Positions 44,967 to 55,196 of a stretch of 64,000 nucleotides of DNA are shown here, in pieces (the first letter of the stretch is position 1; each line of letters begins with the position of its first letter). The notes beneath the pieces are model-generated. The model did not search any database, was not told where the DNA came from, and saw only the letters and a program-made list of their open reading frames with translations. This DNA comes from Pedobacter westerhofensis (lineage in GTDB: Bacteria; Bacteroidota; Bacteroidia; Sphingobacteriales; Sphingobacteriaceae): the NCBI RefSeq assembly GCF_900182595.1, contig NZ_FXTN01000005.1, positions 401,050 to 465,049 of the forward strand, written 5' to 3'. The position numbers and the translations under genes are program-made.

Positions 44967-47714
44967 ATGTCTTCTCTTATAGGGCTGTGTCTTCTGGCAG
45001 CATGTGGTACTCCCAAAGATACCGCGATGAGCAGGGGCATGCAAAACCTCACTGCAAGATATAACTATATCTACAACTCCAACCTGATCCTGGATAACTA
45101 TGAGGAACAGCTGTACGAAACTTATAAGGACAATTACAATGAGATCCTGCCGGTATATACCGTGCCGGAGAAATTCAGTTTCAGTACCGTGGCCAATGTT
45201 CCGGTAAATGAGCGCGACCTGGATAAGATCATTACCAAGGCACAGGCCATCATTGCCGATAAATCATTCAGCAATTACATTGATGACGCCTACATCCTGC
45301 TGGGAAGGGCACAGTACTACAAGACCAATTACTTTGTTTCTGAAGAATATTTCGATTACACCGCAAAAACATACATTGCAAATCCCAATATCAGGCTGAG
45401 TGCGCTCAACTGGAAAGCCAGGAGCCTGATGCAGCTGGATAACCTGAAGGATGCCGCACTGATCCTGGATACAGTATACCGTGACCTGCCGGATATTAAA
45501 GGTCATAAAGCCGAGCCCCTGGCCACCATCGCACAAATGTATATTTACCAGGGCCGGTACAGTGATGCGATATTACTGCTGAACAATGCTGTAAAAGCAA
45601 CGCCGCTAAAACGTAACCGCATCCGCTGGACCTATATTCTTGCCCAGCTCTATGAACAGCAAAAGGATTATAAGGAAGCGCTGGCGCATTACCTCCGCGT
45701 GCAGAAAAGCAATGCAGCCTTTGAGCTCTACTTTAATGCAAACCTGAACAGGATCAGGCTGACAGGCCTGCTGAACGGAGAGCGCATCAACCGCAAAAAA
45801 CAGTTAACAGCCTTGCTGAGGGACGATAAAAACCTGGACTATATTGATCAGATCTATTATCAGATTGCAGAAAGCTATGCAGATGAGAGCGACTTTAGCG
45901 GTGCCGAAAAATATTATAAGCTGTCTGTACGCAACAGCAGCAAAAACAGCTATCAGAAAGGCATTTCCTATCTGCGGCTGGCCGATCTGAACTTTAAGGA
46001 GTTCAGGAATTTCCTGAAGGCAAAGGATTATTATGACAGCACTGTCACTACCCTGCCAAAAAATTATCCGGGTTACGAACAGATCCTTAAAAAAAGTGAC
46101 AACCTGGAATACATCAGTAGGCGCTATGAGATCATTGCTTTTCAGGATACCCTGCAGCTGCTGGCAAAATTGCCGGAGGCAGAACGCCTGAGCAGGATCA
46201 AACAGATTACGCAGCAGGCAAGTAAGGCTGCGGCTGATAACGGCACTTTCAAAGAAGATCCTTTTGCAGGGGCCAACCAGCCAGCAACTGCCATTGGCAG
46301 CACTGCCCTGAACAGCGCTTCTACCTTTTATTTCAGCAATACCGCGGCGATGAGCAGGGGCAGTTCTGATTTTACGACGAGATGGGGCAACAGGAAGCTG
46401 GAGGACGACTGGCGCCAGAGCCTGAAATCATCATCACAGGCAACTACGGAAAGTATTGCCAAAGTGGAGAATGGTGGCAAGCCAACCGTAAAAATGGATG
46501 GGACTGGCAGCGCTGCTGATACGTCCGCCGGCAGGTATATCTCTGCCATCCCGCTGACGGCGCCGCAGCTGGCAGCATCAAACCAGCAGATTATCGATGC
46601 TTATTATGAAATGGCTAACTTCTATCAGCAGGAGCTTGGAGATCAGGCAGAGGCACTGCGCATCTACCAACTGATCCTGAGCCGTTTTCCGGAAAACAAC
46701 AGGCTGTCTTCGATTTATTACAGTTTATACCTGGGCTATAAGGAGACCAACGCAGCCCTGGCAAGTAAATACAGGAAACTTGTGCTTGATCAGTTCCCTG
46801 CAAGCGTTTACGCGAAAACAATACTCGATCCGCAGTATTCCGTGAAACAGTCAGAACTGGAAGCCAAAGTACTGGCTGTGTATAATCAGGTGTTCGACCA
46901 GTATGAAAGAAAAGCTTTTCCGCAGGTGATCACTTCAGCTAATGCTACGATTGCGCAATATCCAAACAGTATGGTAAATCCGCAGCTGAGTTACCTAAAG
47001 GCCATCGCCATCGGCAGGACACAGCCAATTGACAGCCTGGTAGCTGCTTTTACCCTGATCACGACCGATTATCCGCTGGATAAAATAATCGTGCCGCTGG
47101 TAAAAAACCACCTGGCCTATATTGCTGCGCATAAAGATGAATTCAGCAAAAGGAAGGTAGCATTACCTGATTTTGACACCAATGAGCCGCGTTTCTTCGC
47201 ATCAGAGCCATTGCCATCGCAGCCGTTGCCGCAACAGGCCGTGCAGACCGCCGAAGCACCGAAACCGGAGGTTAAAACCGCAGAAGTGCCTGTGAAAGAA
47301 ATACCAAAAGAAGCTGTACCACCAGTACCACTGGTTCCTGCAAGCCAGATCTTTAGCACCGCTGTATCAACATTATATTACTTTGTTATTGACGTGGAAG
47401 ACGCCAGCATTCGCCTTAGCTCTTCCCGCTTCGGTATCGGCCAGTTTAACCGGGGCAATTACGCCGGAGCGGGCCTTAGGCATCAATTAACAGAATTTGA
47501 CAATGACCAACTGATATATGTTGGGAACTTTAGTAGTTTTGCAGAAGCAAAAAGTTACGCTGATGGAATAACTCCCCAGTTGAGTCAGATCATGAAAGTT
47601 CCGGCCGGAATATATTCCAGCTTTATTATTAGTAAGGAAAACTTCGAGAAACTCCAGAGTAAGGATCTTGTAACTAAATACTTAGAGTTCTACAAAAACA
47701 CCTATCAAAAATGA
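44967..47714 (+). CDS. sprE: T9SS periplasmic lipoprotein PorW/SprE
   Basis: A 915-residue lipoprotein with many tetratricopeptide repeats. Start ATG 44967 gives a short signal with lipobox CLLAAC (Cys about 13); the open frame goes back to a GTG at 44874, but a promoter-like element lies in that part. After the cysteine, MQNLTARYNYIYNSNLILDN is the usual PorW/SprE opening. TPR-like helices run from about 95 to 400 and again from 550 to 730; a Pro/Glu linker and a C-terminal domain follow. PorW links the GldK-N core to the outer-membrane translocon and is needed for gliding in Flavobacterium. It overlaps the PBP gene by four bases. Confidence 0.88.
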   Translation: MSSLIGLCLLAACGTPKDTAMSRGMQNLTARYNYIYNSNLILDNYEEQLYETYKDNYNEILPVYTVPEKFSFSTVANVPVNERDLDKIITKAQAIIADKSFSNYIDDAYILLGRAQYYKTNYFVSEEYFDYTAKTYIANPNIRLSALNWKARSLMQLDNLKDAALILDTVYRDLPDIKGHKAEPLATIAQMYIYQGRYSDAILLLNNAVKATPLKRNRIRWTYILAQLYEQQKDYKEALAHYLRVQKSNAAFELYFNANLNRIRLTGLLNGERINRKKQLTALLRDDKNLDYIDQIYYQIAESYADESDFSGAEKYYKLSVRNSSKNSYQKGISYLRLADLNFKEFRNFLKAKDYYDSTVTTLPKNYPGYEQILKKSDNLEYISRRYEIIAFQDTLQLLAKLPEAERLSRIKQITQQASKAAADNGTFKEDPFAGANQPATAIGSTALNSASTFYFSNTAAMSRGSSDFTTRWGNRKLEDDWRQSLKSSSQATTESIAKVENGGKPTVKMDGTGSAADTSAGRYISAIPLTAPQLAASNQQIIDAYYEMANFYQQELGDQAEALRIYQLILSRFPENNRLSSIYYSLYLGYKETNAALASKYRKLVLDQFPASVYAKTILDPQYSVKQSELEAKVLAVYNQVFDQYERKAFPQVITSANATIAQYPNSMVNPQLSYLKAIAIGRTQPIDSLVAAFTLITTDYPLDKIIVPLVKNHLAYIAAHKDEFSKRKVALPDFDTNEPRFFASEPLPSQPLPQQAVQTAEAPKPEVKTAEVPVKEIPKEAVPPVPLVPASQIFSTAVSTLYYFVIDVEDASIRLSSSRFGIGQFNRGNYAGAGLRHQLTEFDNDQLIYVGNFSSFAEAKSYADGITPQLSQIMKVPAGIYSSFIISKENFEKLQSKDLVTKYLEFYKNTYQK

Positions 47715-49936
47715 CCAAAAATATATCAGCTGCAGAGATAAAATCATACAACCTTACCCTCTGGAAGTTTTTAATCGGAGCACTTGTTATATTTTCTTTA
47801 TTCATCGTTGCCATTGGATTCGGATTATTTGGCGCGCTGCCCTCGTTCAGGGATATTGAACACCCAAAAAGTAACCAGGCCACAGAAATTCTTACAGAGG
47901 ATAAAAGGGTTCTGGGCACTTACTTTGTGCAGAACCGATCCAATGTAAATTACTCGCAGATCTCTCCCAATGTGATCAACGCGCTGATCTCAACTGAGGA
48001 TACCCGTTTTAAGGAACACTCGGGAATCGACTTTAAACGTACTTTCACGATCATCTTTTATAATATGATCGGCAAGAAGCAGGGTGCCAGTACGATTACC
48101 CAGCAGCTTGCCCTTAACCTTTTCTCAGAAGAAGGCCGCCAGCGCAATTTCTTTAAAAGGCTGATGCAGAAATTCCAGGAATGGATTGTAGCGGTTAAAC
48201 TGGAACGTAACTATACCAAAGAAGAAATCATCACGATGTACCTGAATACCGTAGATTTTGGTAACCAGGCATACGGGATTAAGTCGGCCGCCAGGGTATA
48301 TTTTAATACTACTCCTGATCAGCTTACCGTACCACAGGCCGCTACGCTGGTAGGGCTGCAGAAAGGGATTACGCGGTACTCTCCTACCCGCAACCCGGAA
48401 CGCTCTTTAGCCCGCCGTAATACGGTAATGGCCAACATGGTAAAGGAAGAAATGCTTACCCAGCAGGAATTTGATGCAGAAAAAGAGAAGCCCCTGGCTT
48501 TACACTTCAGTGCAGCTACGGTAAATGACGGCATTGCTCCCTATTTCAGGGCCGTGCTGAAAAACGATATCAGAAGGATTTTCCAGGAACGTTCGATCGT
48601 TAAGGCAGATGGATCACCATACGACCTGGACAGGGACGGCCTCCGTGTGATCACAACGATCAACTATGACATGCAGGTGTATGCCGAAGATGCGCAGAGA
48701 GATGCGATGAAACTGCTGCAGGCACAATTTCTGAAAAGCTGGAAGGGCAAAGATCCTTTTAAGGACAAGGAACTGCAGATTGAACAGGGCATGAAAAGGT
48801 CAGACCGCTACAAGGCTTTGCAGCTGGAAGGGAAATCTGATGAAGAGATCAAATCTGATTTTAATACTCCTGCGGAGATGAGCATCTTTACCTGGAAGGG
48901 CGATATTGATACACTGATGAAACCGATCGATTCGGTAAAATATTATAAATTATTGCTGAGAAATGCCATGATGGCGATGGACCCTAAAACAGGTTATGTA
49001 AAAGCCTGGGTAGGCGGTATCAACTATCAGCATTTTAAATATGACCAGGTGAAAATGGGAACCAGGCAGGTAGGCTCTACAGCCAAACCTTTTACATATT
49101 CTGTAGCCATCGAGAATGGTTATTCGCCATGTTACCAGGTGTTGAATGAGCCGGTGACGATAGAAGTGCCGGGCAGTGCGCCCTGGACACCAAAATCCGG
49201 AGGTACACTCCCGGGTTACCTGACGCTGCAGAAAGCACTGGCCTATTCTCAGAACTTTATTGCTGCTTACCTGATGAAACAGGTTGGCCCTACAGCCGTA
49301 GCCACACTGGCAAAGAAAATGGGGATCACCTCAAACGTACCTGCCTATCCTTCGATAGCACTGGGTACTTTTGATGCTTCAGTTTTTGATATGGTGGGTG
49401 CCTACAGCGTATTTGCCAATAAAGGGGTATGGACACAGCCTACCTATATTTTAAGGATTGAAGATAAGAACGGTGTGGTACTGTTCTCGCAGACACCTCA
49501 GAAACATCCGGCGATGAACGAAGAGGTAGCCTATGTGATGACGCGTATGCTGATCGGCGTAGTTAAAACCGGCTTTGGCTACCCGCTGATCAGTAAATAT
49601 GGAATTACCACTCCGGTTGGCGGAAAAACGGGTACTACACAAAACAACTCTGACGGGTGGTTTGTTGGTATCACGCCGGACCTGGTTGCCGGGGTTTGGA
49701 CGGGCTGCGAAGACCGTGCTTTCCACTTTATCAATACAAACCAGGGTGAAGGTGCGAAAACGGCAATGCCTGTTTTTGGAGGCTTCTTCAAAAAGGTGTA
49801 CGCAAATTCAAAATTAAAGATCAGCAAGGGTGATTTTGAAATGCCGAAAAACGGTGTATCTATCACTTATGATTGCAACCAGTATCAGCAGCAGCAGACA
49901 GACACTACAGCACTGGATCAGAAGTTAGGGTTTTAA
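47711..49936 (+). CDS. class A penicillin-binding protein (PBP1A type)
   Basis: A 741-residue bifunctional peptidoglycan synthase with one N-terminal membrane helix (FLIGALVIFSLFIVAIGFGL). The glycosyltransferase (GT51) domain has STEDTRFKEHSGID and GASTITQQLALNLF; the transpeptidase domain has the nucleophile STAKPFTY (SxxK), YSQN as second box and KTGTTQNNSDGW (KTG) around 635. It polymerises lipid II and cross-links stem peptides in the periplasm. ATGA overlap with sprE and no gap before uvrC suggest a single transcription unit. Confidence 0.95.
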   Translation: MTKNISAAEIKSYNLTLWKFLIGALVIFSLFIVAIGFGLFGALPSFRDIEHPKSNQATEILTEDKRVLGTYFVQNRSNVNYSQISPNVINALISTEDTRFKEHSGIDFKRTFTIIFYNMIGKKQGASTITQQLALNLFSEEGRQRNFFKRLMQKFQEWIVAVKLERNYTKEEIITMYLNTVDFGNQAYGIKSAARVYFNTTPDQLTVPQAATLVGLQKGITRYSPTRNPERSLARRNTVMANMVKEEMLTQQEFDAEKEKPLALHFSAATVNDGIAPYFRAVLKNDIRRIFQERSIVKADGSPYDLDRDGLRVITTINYDMQVYAEDAQRDAMKLLQAQFLKSWKGKDPFKDKELQIEQGMKRSDRYKALQLEGKSDEEIKSDFNTPAEMSIFTWKGDIDTLMKPIDSVKYYKLLLRNAMMAMDPKTGYVKAWVGGINYQHFKYDQVKMGTRQVGSTAKPFTYSVAIENGYSPCYQVLNEPVTIEVPGSAPWTPKSGGTLPGYLTLQKALAYSQNFIAAYLMKQVGPTAVATLAKKMGITSNVPAYPSIALGTFDASVFDMVGAYSVFANKGVWTQPTYILRIEDKNGVVLFSQTPQKHPAMNEEVAYVMTRMLIGVVKTGFGYPLISKYGITTPVGGKTGTTQNNSDGWFVGITPDLVAGVWTGCEDRAFHFINTNQGEGAKTAMPVFGGFFKKVYANSKLKISKGDFEMPKNGVSITYDCNQYQQQQTDTTALDQKLGF

Positions 49937-51742
49937 ATGAGCAGTTTTGATTACAAAAAGGCATTAGCCGATATTCCGCATAATCCTGGTGTTTATCAGT
50001 ACTGGGACCAGGAGGATACCCTGATCTATATCGGTAAGGCCAAAGACCTGAGAAACCGGGTGGGCTCTTATTTTAATCAGGATACCCAGATGAATGGCAA
50101 GACCAGGGTACTGGTTTCCAAGATCAGGAAGATCACCTTTACGATTGTAGACAGTGAAATCGATGCCTGGCTGCTGGAGAACAGCCTGATCAAAAAGCAT
50201 CAGCCCAGGTACAATATCATGCTGAAGGATGATAAGACCTATCCATGGATTATCATCAAAAAGGAAGCTTTCCCGCGTATTTACTGGACGAGAAATAAGA
50301 TCAAGGACGGATCAACTTATTTTGGCCCATATGCCTCAGTAGGGATGATGCATACGATCCTTGACCTGATCAAGGAGACCTATCCTTTGCGTACCTGCAA
50401 CCTGCCCCTGACAGATGAGAATATCGACAGCGGCAAGTTTAAGGTATGCCTTGAATATCAGATCGGTAACTGCAAAGGCCCCTGCCAGGCGTACCAGTCG
50501 CACATTGACTATGATCAGAATATTGAAGAAATTAAAGAGATATTAAACGGGAAGATCAGCAATGTGATCAGGGAGGTAAAGCAGATTATCAAAAATGCGG
50601 TGGCCGACCTTAACTTTGAATATGCCCATCAGTACCAGAAAAAACTGCTGGTACTGGAAAAATACCAGAGCAAATCTACCGTGGTGAACAGCTCGATCAC
50701 CAATGTGGATGTTGTAAACATTGCTTCTGATGAAAGGTATGCTTTTGTGAACTACCTGAAGATCATGAACGGCAGCATCATCCAGACCCAGACCATAGAG
50801 ATCAAAAAACGCCTGGACGAGTCTGACGAGGAATTGCTGACAATCGCGATTACCGAATTCAGGACAAAGTTTAACAGTACTTCCAAGGAAGTGATTGTCC
50901 CTTTTGACATCACCCTGTCTGACGAGAACCTGAAATTCACGGTTCCAAAGCTTGGAGAAAAGAAGAACCTGCTGGAACTTTCTCATAAAAACGTGTTGTT
51001 CTTCAGACGCGAAAAGCTCAACCAGTATGAAAAACTGAATCCCGACCTGCGTTCCGAGCGCATTTTAACACAGATGCAGAAGGACCTGATGCTTACGCAG
51101 CTGCCTGTGCATATTGAATGTTTTGATAACTCCAACTTCCAGGGTGCCTACCCGGTGTCGGCTATTGTAGTTTTTAAAGATGCGAAACCTTCAAAAAAGG
51201 ATTACAGGCATTTTAATGTGAAGACCGTGGAAGGGCCAAACGATTTTGCCACCATGGAAGAAGCCGTATACAGGCGATATAAACGCATGCTGGAGGAAGA
51301 AGAGAGTTTGCCCCAGCTGATCATTATTGACGGTGGTAAAGGGCAGCTATCCTCTGCGGTAAGCAGCCTGAAGAAGCTGGGTATTGATAAGAAGGTTACT
51401 GTGATTGGTATTGCCAAGCGCCTGGAAGAATTGTATTATCCCGGTGACAGCTATCCGCTGCACCTGGACAAGAAATCGGAAACGTTGAAGGTGATCCAGC
51501 AGCTTCGGGATGAGGCCCACCGTTTTGGTATCACTTTCCACAGGAAGAAACGCGACCAGGGCACACTGAAGACCGAACTGGAATCTATTCCGGGGATTGG
51601 AAAAACGACGGCAGACAAGTTGCTGCGCCAGTTTAAATCGGTAAAGAAGATCAAAGAAGCGCCGATCGCAGAGCTGGAAAAGGTACTGAATAAGTCGCAG
51701 GTCACAACACTGCTGGCCTTTTTTGCAGCCAAAAATATATAG
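49937..51742 (+). CDS. uvrC: excinuclease ABC subunit C
   Basis: A 601-residue nucleotide-excision repair nuclease. The N-terminal GIY-YIG domain starts with NPGVYQYWDQEDTLIYIGKA, then a cysteine-containing region (CLEYQIGNCKGPC), a UVR motif near 205-230, the RNase H-like C-terminal nuclease with ECFDNSNFQG and IIDGGKGQLS, and terminal helix-hairpin-helix repeats (SIPGIGKTTADKLLRQF). It makes both incisions around damage. It begins directly after the PBP stop. Confidence 0.97.
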   Translation: MSSFDYKKALADIPHNPGVYQYWDQEDTLIYIGKAKDLRNRVGSYFNQDTQMNGKTRVLVSKIRKITFTIVDSEIDAWLLENSLIKKHQPRYNIMLKDDKTYPWIIIKKEAFPRIYWTRNKIKDGSTYFGPYASVGMMHTILDLIKETYPLRTCNLPLTDENIDSGKFKVCLEYQIGNCKGPCQAYQSHIDYDQNIEEIKEILNGKISNVIREVKQIIKNAVADLNFEYAHQYQKKLLVLEKYQSKSTVVNSSITNVDVVNIASDERYAFVNYLKIMNGSIIQTQTIEIKKRLDESDEELLTIAITEFRTKFNSTSKEVIVPFDITLSDENLKFTVPKLGEKKNLLELSHKNVLFFRREKLNQYEKLNPDLRSERILTQMQKDLMLTQLPVHIECFDNSNFQGAYPVSAIVVFKDAKPSKKDYRHFNVKTVEGPNDFATMEEAVYRRYKRMLEEEESLPQLIIIDGGKGQLSSAVSSLKKLGIDKKVTVIGIAKRLEELYYPGDSYPLHLDKKSETLKVIQQLRDEAHRFGITFHRKKRDQGTLKTELESIPGIGKTTADKLLRQFKSVKKIKEAPIAELEKVLNKSQVTTLLAFFAAKNI

Positions 51743-51794
51743 CGGCCAGACAGCATCATCGGGGATTTAAAAGCCTTTGGAAAAGTATTGAAGC

Positions 51795-51831
51795 AAAAAA
51801 CCCCGGTACTATCAGCACCGGGGTTTTGTTT
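51795..51831. terminator. bidirectional terminator
   Basis: AAAACCCCGGT / ACCGGGGTTTT stem with A- and T-runs, between convergent uvrC and gldN. Confidence 0.85.
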
Positions 51832-51863
51832 ATCATGTGGAATGCAGGGTCCAGCAGTCTGGA

Positions 51864-52742
51864 TTAGTACTCCCAGAGACTCTGTTCGTAGTCTGACATT
51901 CCTTTTTTGATACGGTCAGATTCATATAACTTTCTCGGATCTTTCGGATCTGTCTGGTTGAGGATCTCGATAATCGTTTTATTTGCAGGGTTAGTCTCTT
52001 TCACGATGTTACTGGAGAATAAACGTCTGACGAAGAAATCATCATAAGTGAGCACAGAGGCGTCGTTGGCCGGATTTACCAGTTTTGATTTACTTAACAA
52101 CGGCCTTGCCTCGTCATAGTAGATCCAGAATACCGGCTGCCAGTTACCTTCAACCATCTTCATTGGTGCGATACCGATGATGCGCGGCTCAAAAACAGAT
52201 CTTTTCACATCCAGGATCCAGTCTTCCTTGATCCTGTATTTCAGGAACTCGTCCGGCCTCAGTCTTTTCATGATTGGGGCACCTACTTTGCCATTAGCAT
52301 CAGGATCTCCTTCTGAAGTTCCCCTGGCGCTTGTCAGGGCCTCATTGGCAGTTAACGCAATCTTAAAAGAGTCGTTGTCTTCCAGTAATTTACCTGAAGT
52401 AGTATCCTTTGGAGAATAAACTGTTAATTCTTCATTTGCAACAGCATCCATCAGGATCTCAATCAGTTTGGAACTTTCTGATTTCAATACCGAGTTGATG
52501 GTATCACGCAGGTCGATTTCGCGCCAAACACGTTTAGAATAGAAAACATCCTCCTCCCTTACGTCTGCAAAAGGCACCATAACACTACTATCCACATCTT
52601 TTCTGGCATAGAAACCGTCTTTAGGTGGAGTCTTGATCTTGGTTTTTTTAAGAACAGGGCCACTTACCGGAGCAGCCGGTGTTTGCGCAAAAGATGCTGT
52701 TCCAAATAACAGCAGGATAATAGTATATAGAACTTTTTTCAT
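51864..52742 (-). CDS. gldN: type IX secretion protein GldN
   Basis: A 292-residue periplasmic protein with signal peptide (LYTIILLLFGTASFAQ). The family core is visible in DVREEDVFYSKRVWREIDLR, KRLRPDEFLKYRIKEDWI and FWIYYDEARPLLSK. GldN (PorN) forms large rings with GldK under the outer membrane. A second copy, gldO, found in Flavobacterium, is absent here. It is the last gene of gldK-L-M-N, seven bases after gldM. Confidence 0.95.
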   Translation of the reverse strand: MKKVLYTIILLLFGTASFAQTPAAPVSGPVLKKTKIKTPPKDGFYARKDVDSSVMVPFADVREEDVFYSKRVWREIDLRDTINSVLKSESSKLIEILMDAVANEELTVYSPKDTTSGKLLEDNDSFKIALTANEALTSARGTSEGDPDANGKVGAPIMKRLRPDEFLKYRIKEDWILDVKRSVFEPRIIGIAPMKMVEGNWQPVFWIYYDEARPLLSKSKLVNPANDASVLTYDDFFVRRLFSSNIVKETNPANKTIIEILNQTDPKDPRKLYESDRIKKGMSDYEQSLWEY

Positions 52743-52749
52743 CTTGAAT

Positions 52750-54288
52750 CTATTTAGCTATAAATGTTATTGCATCCAGGCTTTTTTGTCTGCCATCAGG
52801 ACCTTCCACAACGATATCTTTAAAGATAACAGTAGCACCCGGTTTGATAGAGTTCAGCGCACCTTTCACCTGTCCGCCAAAAGAACCACCAGGGTTTGCC
52901 ATCGTAACAGCATCTGATCTTGGATTAATGAATGTAGTATTAAACCTGATCACTTTATAAGTAATATCAAATACGAAATCATCAAGCTGTGTTTCGATCA
53001 TGTTGGCTCTCGACAGCCATTCCAGATCTACGTTACCTCCTGATTTACCTTTAATAAAGGCTTTAGGTGTAGGCAGGGCTTTTACCCTGAATGCCTGGGA
53101 ACCTAAATTAAGTGTTTTGCCTGCATTGCTTGCAGAAACGGAAATGTTAAGTGTTTTACCAACCTGATCTGCACCAACTTTCACCGAGAACTTACCATTT
53201 GAACCTGTAATAGATCCGCCCGGCATGCTCGCTCTTACGCTTTCCAGTGGAAAACCTGCAGCAGATACTGAGAATGGGTTTGGTATACCTGCATAAATTA
53301 CGTTCATCTTATCAGGAGAAACCGTAGCCGATGGCTTGGCCACCTGGTAAGTCTGTTCCGGTGTCCTGTATTCTTTTACCTGGCCGTCAGTTTGTTTTAC
53401 ACGGATCACGCCGGACCATTTGAAGACCCCAACAGATCCTGTACCACCGGTATATGTACCTTTACCGTCTTTGGTATTCAGCCTGCTGCCGTTAACTGTA
53501 ATTTCAGGGCTTGATTTTGAATCACTCGCGGTAAGGAATACCTGAGCAGCATAAGGCTGTCCCTGTATCACATACGAACTTGGTGCTACTGCTACCGCAG
53601 CAAACTGATCCAGGTTCACCAGTGATTTATCCATATTTCCGAACAATTTCTTTACGATCTCAGCTTCAGCATTTTTAGTATCCGCCTGGATCTTGGTCAG
53701 CACCGTATTTGCAGCCGTTAAAGGAGTTCCTTCACCAAAGTTAATGTCTTCCCATAATTTTTTGCCAGAAACGTTTTTATCCGCGTCTTTTGCTTCCAGT
53801 GAAAAGGAAACACTTTTGCGGTCCTGCGGCTCAAGCAAGGCAATCAGCTTTTCCCTGGTATCGTTGATCTTGGCTTTCAGCTTTTCGCCTTCTTTCTGGT
53901 TGATCATGATCCCCTGGGCGATATCAAGGTTCCCTCTTTCAACAAGGTCGCCTGTTTCTTCGCTCAATCCGCCACCGGCGGTATTAAACTGTTGTTTTAA
54001 CTGCTGTACGTACGCATTCAGCTCATCAGCATATTTTTTTGCCTGGTTGGCTTTATCCCAAATAGGCTGTGCCCTTGCCGGCTCTTCTTTCAGCTTTGTA
54101 TTTTGAAAAGCGGTAAAGAGCTGGTCAATGCTGGTATTCACATTTGTCCTTGATGATTCAAGACTATCATTGATATTCTTAAATGCATTCAATATTGTAT
54201 CAGATACGTTTAGCGCAAGCATAGCTAACAATACCAAATACATGATATTGATCATCTTCTGCCTTGCTGATTCTTTTCCTCCGGCCAT
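52750..54288 (-). CDS. gldM: type IX secretion motor protein GldM
   Basis: A 512-residue protein: one N-terminal membrane helix (MINIMYLVLLAMLALNVSDTI) and a long periplasmic part of four domains, beginning with a helical bundle (about 40-220) and continuing as beta-rich domains (about 225-512). The helix with GldL makes the proton-driven motor; the periplasmic arms transmit movement to the GldKN ring. Length is normal. Confidence 0.96.
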   Translation of the reverse strand: MAGGKESARQKMINIMYLVLLAMLALNVSDTILNAFKNINDSLESSRTNVNTSIDQLFTAFQNTKLKEEPARAQPIWDKANQAKKYADELNAYVQQLKQQFNTAGGGLSEETGDLVERGNLDIAQGIMINQKEGEKLKAKINDTREKLIALLEPQDRKSVSFSLEAKDADKNVSGKKLWEDINFGEGTPLTAANTVLTKIQADTKNAEAEIVKKLFGNMDKSLVNLDQFAAVAVAPSSYVIQGQPYAAQVFLTASDSKSSPEITVNGSRLNTKDGKGTYTGGTGSVGVFKWSGVIRVKQTDGQVKEYRTPEQTYQVAKPSATVSPDKMNVIYAGIPNPFSVSAAGFPLESVRASMPGGSITGSNGKFSVKVGADQVGKTLNISVSASNAGKTLNLGSQAFRVKALPTPKAFIKGKSGGNVDLEWLSRANMIETQLDDFVFDITYKVIRFNTTFINPRSDAVTMANPGGSFGGQVKGALNSIKPGATVIFKDIVVEGPDGRQKSLDAITFIAK

Positions 54289-54330
54289 TATATTAGCTCT
54301 CTCTGGTTAAGTAAATAATTAATTATCTGA

Positions 54331-55143
54331 CTAGGTACGCGGCGAGTTCATCGCTGTCAGCATATTGCCGTAAATCGCATTAAGTGATGACAGGTTTTTA
54401 GCCAGTTTACCAACCTCTTCCTTGAACTGTTTAGAATCTTCCATAGATTCATTAAAGTTGTTCATGGTAAGGGACAAGTTCTGATAAAATTTATTCATTG
54501 ATTTTAAATGTGCACTTGAATCCTGCAATTCCAGTTCATATACAGCATTTAAAGAAGAAAGGTTCTTTGCGAGGTTAGTTACCTGCTCATGGTATGCCTT
54601 GGCATCTGTACTGGTTTCGCCCAGTTCAGCTAAATGGGCAGTAGCTTTTGTGAAAGCACCATTCAGTGTATCAAAGCTTGCCGAAGCAAGTTTAATTTTG
54701 CCGGTATATTCTGTAGTTGCCGTTGAGGCATCCGCAACAGAAGTGATCGCCGCAACTTTGTCGCCAAAAGTACGCAGGCCAGTGCCTAAGCTTTCGATCA
54801 GTTCAGGGCCTATTTTAGCATCTCCAAGCATCTTATCCAGTGCTGCAGTTGAAGAGAAACCTGTTTGCGCAACGGCTACCGGTCTTGCAGAAACTTTAGG
54901 TAATTCACCACTGAAATCATCGCTCAGTTCAGGATATACCCTGTCCCATGCTGGTTCTGGTGCAGGCGGGAAAAATCCTGTTAAGAAGAATAGAAATGCT
55001 TCTACTCCCAAACCGATACCGATCATATAGTTTCCCCAGATTCCACCAAGGTGAAGGATTTTGAATAATGCTCCGATAATAACGATACTTGCACCCCATG
55101 ATATGGCTACGTGTAACCAATCAAACTTCTTTTTTGTTGCCAT
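54331..55143 (-). CDS. gldL: type IX secretion motor protein GldL
   Basis: A 270-residue inner-membrane protein. Two N-terminal helices are clear, VAISWGASIVIIGALFKILH and NYMIGIGLGVEAFLFFLTGF; the acidic residue in GVEAFLF is the one implicated in proton use. A long cytoplasmic helical tail with two related LAKNLSSLNAIY / LAKNLSSLNAVY segments follows, an internal duplication usual in GldL. It partners with GldM. Confidence 0.96.
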   Translation of the reverse strand: MATKKKFDWLHVAISWGASIVIIGALFKILHLGGIWGNYMIGIGLGVEAFLFFLTGFFPPAPEPAWDRVYPELSDDFSGELPKVSARPVAVAQTGFSSTAALDKMLGDAKIGPELIESLGTGLRTFGDKVAAITSVADASTATTEYTGKIKLASASFDTLNGAFTKATAHLAELGETSTDAKAYHEQVTNLAKNLSSLNAVYELELQDSSAHLKSMNKFYQNLSLTMNNFNESMEDSKQFKEEVGKLAKNLSSLNAIYGNMLTAMNSPRT

Positions 55144-55196
55144 GTTTTAGATAAGATAAATGTTGATGTATTAGTTTTTACGAGAATTTTTAACGT